DNA from: Liquidambar formosana
Lineage: Eukaryota; Streptophyta; Magnoliopsida; Saxifragales; Altingiaceae
Length of the DNA stretch: 64,000 nt
Reading direction: 5' to 3'
Assembly: GCA_039720395.1 (NCBI GenBank)
Contig: CM077831.1
Location: forward strand, 5,374,003-5,438,002
Part shown: in pieces, positions 55,698 through 64,000 of the stretch
Layout of the letters: every line of letters starts with the position of its first letter
Numbering within the stretch: the stretch's first letter is position 1
Made by a program: the position numbers and the translations under genes
Notes under the pieces: model-generated
What the model saw: only the letters and a program-made list of their open reading frames with translations
What the model was told of the DNA's origin: nothing
Databases searched by the model: none

Positions 55698-57345
55698 TGT
55701 TAGTAGTATGCTTTAGAGCCAATCATAGAGATGATTGTTTAGGGATAAAGAACAATCATTTGATTTCATTATGTATGTCACATTTATTATTGAATTAATA
55801 AAAGGGCTTATTCTATCTTATTTATTTGCATTATTATATTTACATGATATGTCCATAGAGTTAGAGTTGAGAATATGGAATTACAAAGAGTTGTAATTTT
55901 GAGACTATATTAAACTCCTAAAACATTCCTAATTGAAGGTTCACTATGATGGACAATAATGAACCATAGGACTAGCACTTGCTAGGTTGACTCTTTAGGA
56001 GGATAGCTAGTTTCAAGCTATTTGTGTGGAGACACTACAACCAACATGTGGGTGCCTATTACAAGAATAGGTACACTAAATGTGACTAAAGATATGAGAT
56101 CAACTGAGTAGAGTTTTAACCTGCCTATCAATCAATTTCTCATTGTTATAGTGGTACAAGTAATCCTAAGACCTGAGACACCATAGTTGTCTAATGCATA
56201 TAGCCTTAGAAGTTTGATAACACTAAGTGTAGATCCTTATAGGGGTTTGCAAGGGTGTTCATTAGCCCCATTGCTATGTGCATGAAGGCATGTGAGTGAT
56301 CAACAAGGAATCTATTACTCTTAGGAAAAAGAGAGAGAACGTCTCATATAGCATTCATTAATATAACTCATAAAGTCCATGGCCATGGTAGGATGAATAT
56401 CGAAAAGAGTTTCCATAAGTTCATCAATGAGTTGATATTCATGATTGAGTATAAAGTAATTAAACTAGGGACTTGACAGACTTCCATATCCTATTGGTTT
56501 AATTGGAGACATTGTGTAGATGGAAGGATATAATTGTAACCTATAAATTATAACAAAAGGGTTCTATGTAAGATTCCTATTCACCTCATTAAGGACCACA
56601 CCATGAGCCATTACTAGATGTTACTCATGGTTAGTAGAAGCCCTAATTGATATAAGTGAGTTATAATCAATTAGGGAATTTGAAGGAGTTTCAATTAAAC
56701 CCTTAATGGAAAGAGTTTCATTGTGCACACTTTGTGCTATTCCTACTACTTGATGATGTGAACCCAATAGGTCCTACATTGATCATGCGTAGAGAACTTT
56801 AAAATCTATGAAAGAAAGCGTATAAGTGAATAAAGAATAGTTCTTGAGGGCCAAGTTTGTATAGGATATAAACTAGAGGGGTTAAATTGCAATTATGGGA
56901 TAATTGAAAGTTATAACCAAAGAGGGATTCCCCCCTAGGGCCGGTCCTATTAAATGGCCATATATATATATGCCATGTTATGATATGTGACATCATAACA
57001 TAGCTTATCAACAAGCCCTAGTCGAAATTCCTTGGAGGCTCTCTCTCTCTCTCTTCTTTTCTCCTCTTCTAGCAATAATAAGGGAAAAGAAAGAAAGGAC
57101 TTGAAGCTCTTGCTAGGTGTGGATACCATTGGAGGCAGAACACTTGGGCTGCTCCATTCACTGTTGTCTAGAATCAAAGCTTGGAGCAAAGGAAGAAGAT
57201 AATCAAATTATAAGTATTCTAACCCTCTTCTAGTTAGGGTTTTGGTTTTGTATTATAGCATAATTAGATTCGTAAGCTGTGGAATCGTTTAGGAAAAATT
57301 TTTATATTCCGCACTTTGTTTTTCCTTCTAATTTGATTCCCAATA
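55698..57345 (+). mobile_element. 5' LTR of a copia family A element
   Basis: From TGTTAGTAGTATGC (a variant of the family start) to GATTCCCAATA, where the usual CA end has become TA. It is about 1648 bp and clearly diverged from the young element at 3244, with several small indels. Confidence 0.9.
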
Positions 57346-57346
57346 G

Positions 57347-57359
57347 TGGTATCAGAGCC
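57347..57359 (+). other. Primer-binding site (initiator Met tRNA type)
   Basis: TGGTATCAGAGCC lies one base after the LTR end. This is the site missing from the young family member at 11260. Confidence 0.9.
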
Positions 57360-59085
57360 ATGATTATGCTTAATTCAAACTGCATATGGCCTGGAAATTA
57401 TGGTAATGGTTGATTGGTTAATGAATTAGAATTAATTTCATGCATTAATTTGGTTTTTCTCTCATGGCAAAACCTAGGATTTTGAACCCTAGGCTAGTTT
57501 TTCTTCTACTACTCTTCTAATTAACTTCTGACAATAATTCTGGAAAATTGATGAAGCATATGATGCAATTAGAAGATGAAGAAACTTGGGTTTCTTCTAT
57601 GGAGGCCGAACCTCTAGGGTTTGGAACCCTAGGTTGCTCTCCTTTGTGTTTTGATTTGATTTGATTTGATTTATTAAAATCATGTGATGACTGCTAATTA
57701 ATTCATGTAAGTGTGTTATATGAATTACATATGTATATGGATGCATAGGAATCAAAACAAATCAAAAAGAATATGAAGAACACCATGGGGCCGAACCTAG
57801 GGTTGAGAAACCCTAGGGTTCTTGTAATTGTTTTGACATCAAACTTTTGTAAAATTAATGGTAAATCAATAGAGGAACATAATACATAAGGTATGTATCA
57901 TATTCTCTAAGTTTCAAAAGAGTTTTGATTGAAAAAGAATCAAAAAATTTGAGTTCTTTAAAAATACATCAAGAAGATTTTTATGCAGAAAAGTTATCAA
58001 TGGAGTTTTGATCATAACTTTTGCTAGGGAACTCCAAATTGCTTGAAACCATTTGCATTAGTTTCTTAAGACATGTAGGATACTGGGAAAATTGGTTTGG
58101 CACCCTAACAATGTCATCTTGTTGGGTTTTAAGAAAATTTATGATATGTTGTAGAATTTTGAAATTTCTAGGCTGATTTCCATAAAACGAATTGTGTGGG
58201 TCAATTGGGGATGATTTGATCATCCAATCTTCTTCTCGCTTAGTAAAACATGTAGGGACATGACCTATTAGCTTAGTAAAACATGTAGGGACATGATATT
58301 AGAGTTTATTTAGGGGACTTTAATTGTTTCAATTGATTTGATTAATTGAAACTAAATGTCTTAAATGTTAAGACTTAATTAAATTTTGGAAATTTTGCAA
58401 ACCCTAATGAGATTAGGAAACATTAATGAGATTAATGTATACCAATCAATAGAGTTACCATAATGCCCATATGTTTTATTGCTTACATTTATTTCCTTTA
58501 TTATGCAATGTGATTGTGTAGTTATGGATGGATGATGATTATGGACTAAGACCTTAATAAACCAATTGTGTTTGGCCGTCTTGTGGGTTGTGATATTTTT
58601 TAAAGAGTTGTAATTTATTTTTGGTGATGTAATTTTTATTGGGGCTTGCATGACACCTTTTCTCTCTCTCTATCATTCTCTTATGTACCCCACATTCCCG
58701 TTATGTATCCCTTTCTTTAAATTATGTAAATGTTATGTAATCGAGAGTGCACTAAGGAGCATAGTGGACTCAAAGGACCATAGTGGAGCCCAACAAGCCA
58801 ATGGTGGAGACCATCAAGCCTATGGAAGAAAGTGAAGGACTTGAAAGCTTGGAGAAGTTTTTCAAGAGTGCATGCATGTTTCAAAATGATTACTTTACGA
58901 TCACCTACACCTACCTTTAGACCTTAGATTCAATCCATTAGCTTGGATTGAATCAACTAAAAGTCCATAATCATCATAGTGGGAACTTTATTTTAATGAC
59001 ATTAATTGTGATAGCTCCAAATCTATAAATCGTTATATGTCACCTTTTAGGGACTAATATTGATAAGTGGATTATATTGTATGAG
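57360..59085 (+). mobile_element. Internal part of the copia family A element, truncated
   Basis: Homologous in reverse order to 11260-8580 of the young element, with a large deletion relative to its 9100-10100 part. No coding frame. Homology stops at the start of a Tat LTR (59086), and neither the rest nor a 3' LTR appears before the window end. Confidence 0.75.
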
Positions 59086-59835
59086 TGTCGCACCCCGCGA
59101 ACATGCGCCGCTCAAGAATACACACTAGCCTTAAAGGACTAACATGGAGAGGAGTTGCCACCCAAGAAAACCCGGGAACCAAACTGACCCCTTGCAAAGG
59201 TCTAACACATCATTACCAAAGTAGGTTCAGAGCTACGGTACGCCATTGGGAAGGTGTTAGGCACCTAATAGTGCCCGATCCATAGATCGGCCCCCATTTT
59301 ATGTCTATTAATCATATTTAATTAAAATTACCCCTATTTATGCAAGGGATTAAAATACATACACTATGCCATTTATGCAATATACAAGTAATTAAAGAAC
59401 ATATATTTACAAGGTAGATTAAAAAAAATAATAAACAAATGATAAAGGAAATAATAAACAAATAGAATAAATGAAATAATAATAAAAAAGGTTAAAAAAA
59501 GTGGCGTGAAACATGCATACGTACAGGAAGTAGTAAAAAGTAATAAAAGGTGTAATAAAGTAAGAAATAGTGGAATCAGGAAGGAAGCCATGCGTACGCA
59601 CACCAAACCATGCGTGTGCATGGGGCTCTATGTGTGTGCGTGGTACAAGCTATGCGTACGCGCGCCATTTTTCATCCTTGCAGCACCAAAGGTTAAATAC
59701 GCGTATGCGCTATAAAATAAAACGCACACATGTAATGACGCGCGTACGCCCTTGCAAAACAAATGGTCAAATTTATTTCCACACGTACGCACACCTAGGG
59801 AAACCGTATACACCTACTTATGTGCATACACATAC
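59086..59835 (-). mobile_element. Tat-like gypsy LTR, minus strand
   Basis: It starts TGTCGCACCCCGCG on the plus strand. In reverse it has the GGTGCCTAACACCTTCCC block and GGTGGCAACTCC (59151-59162), resembling the 16065 LTR subfamily. The U3-like part (59500-59830) is dense in GCGTACGC and ACGTACGC words. The right limit is approximate. Small frames on either strand here lack motifs. Confidence 0.65.
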
Positions 59836-60070
59836 TTATAGCTATGGGCTTTGCCCAGAACCTTCCCACGTCGTAACTTAGCCCTCGAATCCAATTTTCT
59901 GGTTTTAAAGACTTTGCTTTTCTTTTTAATGGAGTCATGAGGTTTTGGAAATAAAACATTTTTATGGTTTTCCTCTTTTCCTTAAAAAATGAGGTGGCGA
60001 CTCCTTTTTGTTTGTTGTCTTTCACACCTATTTTACCAAATCCTAATGGTCCGTTTTTCGTGGGTTCACA
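59836..60070 (+). mobile_element. Tat/Ogre-like LTR 3' end, truncated
   Basis: From the TATGGGCTTTGCCCAGAACC block through GGTGGCGACTCC (59993-60004) to GTGGGTTCACA. It is the last ~235 bp of an LTR like that at 52571, head-to-head with the preceding LTR. The inner hairpin TGGGC/GCCCA (59845-59849, 59853-59857) is a pairing-preserving variant of TAGGC/GCCTA. Confidence 0.7.
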
Positions 60071-60935
60071 CTTTCCATTGTGTTTTACATCATAGATTCT
60101 TTTTTTTTTTTTTTAAATATCTCTCTTTCTCTCTCTCTTTCTCTCTCTCTCTCAATATATATATATATATATATAGATATATAGCACTTGAAAATATTTT
60201 TTTTAGAAGTACAACAAAATCACCATAGAAAAAAAGAAAGAAAAGAAATATAGCAAATTCTTATCTGTCCTATGATTTTCCACCCTATCATGTGTTTTAC
60301 TATAGCATAGACATATTACAATCTTCTCAAAACATTTTAGACTTAGAACAGGTCTCTTTTCCCTGAATTTCCTCAAGATCATAATGATATTCTCCTTGCT
60401 GGACTTGTAAAGACTAACAACCATGGTTTTTGTAGCTTTCTCCAAATCCTTTTTTCTCTTTTACAAACCACCAAAGAAATTTAGTAAGAGTAATAATAAT
60501 CCTTTCACTTTATTTGCAAAATCAGATTTTTAGGTAGCGGATGAACTCAAATTGGAAACGATTCACTGCTTCCATCACATTTCAAATAGTTTAGTAGTCA
60601 GCTCAGGTTTTATGGCATGTTCTGCTCCATCAATGTAAGTTATAGATTGATAGGGGGATTCACACAGTTGCATCTTCATTAACTTGAGGAATTTATTTTC
60701 TAAATTAAAGACATCACATAGACAGCTAACAATAGCTCTGGACAGTGCCCAAAATATCTCCCCTAGTTTACTTTTTTGAACCAATGAATGACATTCAATC
60801 GGTACTTAAAGTAGTAAATTCATTTGTTTTGTTGTCGTCCTTATGTATCGTAGTAGCATCTTTTAGCCTCTGGCCTAGATAGAGCTGATATAAACAAATC
60901 ATATGTGAATGCCGTGAATGACTTTTCACTTTGTA
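60071..60935. other. No recognised gene
   Basis: Holds a CT run and a (TA)n run (60118-60182). Two minus-strand frames (60784-60575 and 60445-60203, 69 and 80 codons) look non-repetitive and could be pieces of an old exon, but I do not recognise them and they are not joined by a visible splice pattern. Confidence 0.35.
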
Positions 60936-63254
60936 TGACGTCGCTAGAGACACCCCATTTTCATCCCCCAGAGTTCAAGATAGCATTTGGTTAGGTTTAG
61001 AAGCATCTAGGAGTCCCTAAGCCTTAAAGAACACTTTTGCCCTTTTAAGCCTTAGCAGAATAGGTCATCATTGCATGCATATTTTTGTCTCTTTGTTGAG
61101 TCCCATCACTTGCATTTAGTTTCTAGGGTCATTTTGGATATGTGTGTCAAATTTGGTTCAATTCCAGATAGGTTTGGATAGCTAATTAGAACTTTTGCGA
61201 TTTGAAAGGCAATTTCCTCTTTTACTTCGTATATTTTCCAATCGACTTCCAAATTTGTTCTGGAGTGTTCCATTGACCTTAGAATGATGAAATGAGTCTA
61301 ATTGAAGTGGCAATTTAATTTATTGATAGGTTTTGGATTGGTTCACCACATTACCCTATGGTTAATTGACCTTTTTTCAGGTAATCGCCTCATGAAAACC
61401 CATCCACCTGACCGTGGTCAGGGAATTTTGGTTCAAGAATATTCTAGGCTTATTCTACATTGAATCCTTGAAATTTTGGCTTTTGAATCACTCAAATCGG
61501 AGTTAAAATGAAGAATTTAAGTTCGTTTGAAGTTAGGAGTCCAAACCGAGTCAGGAATCCTCAAAACCGAGGAAACCTGAGTTCACTCTCGGGTGACCGG
61601 TTCATCCAACCTATCCAACCAGTTCACCACCCAAGCGTTTCGTCCTGATTTATCTCTTTTTGAATTTTTGACGTAATAGGACTCTACCACTCCGAATTTC
61701 AGCCTTCTAAAGGACCTCTAAGCCTATTGTGAGGTGGTTTTGAGTTGTTTAACATTCATGGGATTTAATTACAGCCTTAGATTGATTTTATGGTGAATTA
61801 ATCTCAACCATTGGTTCATATGGTTGGTTGGTTATAAATAGAGGCTCATTCATCAGTATAGGGGACTTTTGACACTTCATATTCATAAGAGAGAGAGGGA
61901 CCACGAGTTTGCACACACCCATATCACTTGGAAGAGGCTTTCTACTGCAATTTCAAAGGAGAACTAGAAGGGAACCAAGCTAAAGAGAATGAAGAACGCA
62001 GCGAAGACCTTTGCTTTGTTGTAAGTCTCCTTTGCATTCTTTTACGATCTTTCTTTTTCTACTCCATTCTCTGCATAGTTATGACTTAGGATTGAATTAG
62101 GAATCATATATACTCTATATTTTAGAGTGTATATGATTCAAATATGATGAGAAAGCATGCTAGTGGAATAGGATTTCGAATTGCTTGCTGTTAGGATAGT
62201 TTCTCTCTTAAGGATAAAGTTACGTTTTGCACAGAAAATTAGTTGATGTGTTTAGGCCGTTTTCTCTTCATGGTTCAATTATATGCATGATTTTAAGCAT
62301 CTTTTGTATAGGACACTTGCTGTGTAAGCCTCATCTTCATGGGTGTATGGACGATTATTCTTTTCGAGGATAATTATCGTCCTTAGAGGGTGAGGTTGTG
62401 CATAGGTGCTTTCTAGAGTGTGTTTAAGTGCGCTGTGAGTTTCTTTGCATTCTTAGGTATATATTTTATTTGGGATATGTGAAGAAATCATTCATGTAGA
62501 GTGGTTTCTATGTAAAATTATCTCCGAATAGTTTTACTTAAGAAAGCTCGCCGTATGGATGATTATTTCACATTCTTACATAAAATACGTACCTAAGGCA
62601 TCATGCTAGATTTTCTTTTCATGTTTAGGATTGTCATATGATATTTTCATCATGGTAATGCCTATTTAGCATGTTTTTGATAGTTTTGTGCATATTAGGG
62701 TGTTTAGAGCATATAGGAACATATAGGAGCATATTAGGTTTGTGTTTTTCTTTTGATTTTTGTTATTTGCATGAGTTTTAGGTCATTATATGCATGTTTA
62801 GTATTCTGTCCAGATTTGATTTAGGTCTTCTAATGATTATTTGATCATGAATATGGTTGGTTTGAGCTTAATAATTGTCCTATAGAATACATAGGGTGAT
62901 TAATTGGTGTTTTCTCGATGTTTCAGGATAATTTGCATATGGTGAGTGGTTCATGGTAAGTCTTTTGTGAATTTTTCTCTTCTCCCCCCTTGGGTGGTTG
63001 TCTTTACTTTGGATTAGAAGTCCTAAGTTTCCAATTCTCTCAAATTTCTGTTTCATTTAGAGTTCTATCTCTTTTAGAATTCTACTTTTCTCAAACTTCT
63101 TTTTGGATAAGAGTTCTATCTCTTTTCAAATTCTATCTCTTCTTAAATTCTTTTTTTTTTGGAAATCCTTCTTCTTTTAAAACTCTTCTTTTCTTTTAAT
63201 AGAAACTTAGGGTTGATAGTTCATTGTAAAGAGAATAACCCCTTCTTAATCGAA

Positions 63255-63299
63255 CTATGTGGACCTTGATCCTTACATCTTTGCATGTAAGGTACGTAG
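63255..63299 (+). promoter_or_regulatory. Stem-loop A of Tat LTR (copy C)
   Basis: Outer CTATGT/ACGTAG (six pairs with one G-U). Inner arms CCTTACAT and ATGTAAGG (63271-63278, 63285-63292) are a perfect eight-pair stem of quite different sequence from copy A. Confidence 0.65.
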
Positions 63300-63324
63300 G
63301 CGCTCATTTGATGTTCAAGTCCGC

Positions 63325-63347
63325 CCTAGGATACTAAGTATCCTAGG
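63325..63347 (+). promoter_or_regulatory. Stem-loop C of Tat LTR (copy C)
   Basis: CCTAGGATAC and GTATCCTAGG around a TAA loop; ten perfect pairs, 25 bases after stem-loop A. Confidence 0.65.
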
Positions 63348-63597
63348 TTTTTTTTTTTCTTCTTTCTTTTTATCCATTTGTCCATCACATATTTGCTAGA
63401 GGAGTAGGATGGATTTGTTTCTTATTCTCTATCTCTCTACTGCTTTCCATATCTCTCATATTTGTTCATGGATGTTTATATGCTTTATGGATGTTTATTG
63501 CTTTATGGATGTTCATAGATGAATGTGGATTATTTATGGATGATTTTTTGCATATGCATGGTGACTAATTAGGAAGTGATTGAAATAGCCCATATAA

Positions 63598-63680
63598 ATT
63601 CAGAGACCCATTTTGGGGCGATGTGGGTGCCTATAGGATGTTTCCTAGAACCTTCCCACATCGTAACTTAGTCTCTGAAT
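63598..63680 (+). promoter_or_regulatory. Stem-loop B of Tat LTR (copy C)
   Basis: Three nested stems: ATTCAGAGAC/GTCTCTGAAT (63598-63607, 63671-63680), CGATGTGGG/CCCACATCG (63619-63627, 63655-63663) and TAGGA/TCCTA (63634-63638, 63643-63647) with a TGTT loop. All are perfectly paired, and the middle and inner arms differ from copies A and B by compensating changes. Confidence 0.7.
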
Positions 63681-63921
63681 CCTCTCTTGTTTTGATTTGA
63701 CCTGCTTTTCCTTGATCGGAGTCATGTGGTTTGTTTTCAAAGGTTTTCTTTAAAAACTTTTTTATGGTTTTCCTCTTTTCCTAAAAATGAGGTGGTGACT
63801 CCTTGTTTGATTGTTTTTGTGGAACTTTTAAAAACCAGATTTTTATTAATTTAAATCTTTACAAGTCTTTTTAAAAGAAGGGTTATCCTTCCTCCTGGAT
63901 CGAAACCCATGGTTCACAGTC

Positions 63922-63939
63922 TGGTGACTCCACTAGGGA
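63922..63939 (+). other. Primer-binding site of the Tat/Ogre-like element
   Basis: TGGTGACTCCACTAGGGA lies three bases after the LTR end. It resembles the arginine-tRNA type site I recall for Ogre/Tat elements (TGGCGACTCC...). Confidence 0.75.
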
Positions 63940-64000
63940 TTAGTGGACTAGACTCAAGGAATTTATATGGGCTAATTTAATTGCTTAAATTAAAATCAAC
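63940..64000 (+). mobile_element. Leader of the Tat/Ogre-like element, continues beyond the window
   Basis: Untranslated leader after the primer site. Gag and pol would lie outside the window. Confidence 0.7.

Larger units (their letters stand above)
60936..63918 (+). mobile_element. 5' LTR of a Tat/Ogre-like gypsy element
   Basis: From about TGACGTCGCTAGAGACACCCC to GGTTCACA, nearly 3.0 kb. The end is firm because a primer-binding site follows; the start is approximate. TATAAATAGAGGC near 61833 is a good promoter TATA box, which would put R from about 61865. It shares the block order of the 52571 solo LTR and carries stem-loops A, C and B in that order. Confidence 0.88.

Noticed and set aside
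60203..60784. Exons of a host gene on the minus strand
   Set aside because: The two small frames look non-repetitive but have no motif that I recognise and no splice arrangement I could support; noted only.

Overview
The window is plant nuclear DNA, most likely from a eudicot. It is AT-rich and holds about two intact or near-intact host genes in 64 kb. The rest is dominated by nested Ty1/copia, Ty3/gypsy (Tat/Ogre-like), LINE, TRIM, MITE and foldback elements. I cannot name the species. One run of 100 N (2102-2201) is a scaffold gap, so adjacency across it is not established.

Layout. 1-2101: copia LTR pieces in opposite orientations, interrupted by a minus-strand Tat/Ogre-type LTR. 2202-17610: a gag-only, Tat-like gypsy element on the plus strand, with its 3' LTR at 16065-17610. 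Its gag gene is split by a 9.7 kb, very young minus-strand copia element (3244-12918, TSD CAACT, two 1658-bp LTRs with one difference seen). 17611-21380: non-coding DNA and a ~0.9 kb foldback element. 21382-22152: an intact two-exon tau-class glutathione S-transferase gene. About 22690-36900: a minus-strand LINE region holding a Stowaway-like MITE, a degenerate copia element with 133-bp LTRs, a solo LTR (TSD TCTGG) and a TRIM. 37300-43380: gypsy remnants in both orientations and a TRIM with a perfect TSD (GTTGT). 43380-47100: mostly non-coding. 47100-50357: a minus-strand PPR gene resembling Arabidopsis At3g03580. Its DYW domain is cut off by a stop plus frameshift, and a decayed second copy of the DYW-coding tail lies just downstream. 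50543-51808: a SIRE/Maximus-like solo LTR (TSD GTGAG), 186 bp upstream of the PPR start. 52571-55114: a Tat/Ogre-like solo LTR (TSD ACCAT). 55698-59085: another copy of the young copia family, cut short at its 3' side. 59086-60070: two Tat LTR ends in opposite orientations. 60936-64000: the 5' LTR, primer-binding site and leader of a Tat/Ogre-like element that runs off the window.

How the parts relate. One copia family (LTR starting TGTTAGGATTATGCC) occurs five times and one Tat/Ogre-like LTR family at least four times. The region therefore grew by repeated nested insertion, and target-site duplications give part of the order of events.

The most interesting signal is structured RNA in the Tat/Ogre-like LTRs. 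Several stem-loops in the presumed R/U5 region keep their base pairing while the stem sequence changes between copies. The gag-only element carries an array of about 21 hairpins in its 3' UTR, flanked by two copies of one of those LTR stem-loops. I read this as a candidate conserved cis-acting RNA system (packaging, dimerisation, reverse transcription or translation). The pairing is read directly from the sequence; the function is inference.
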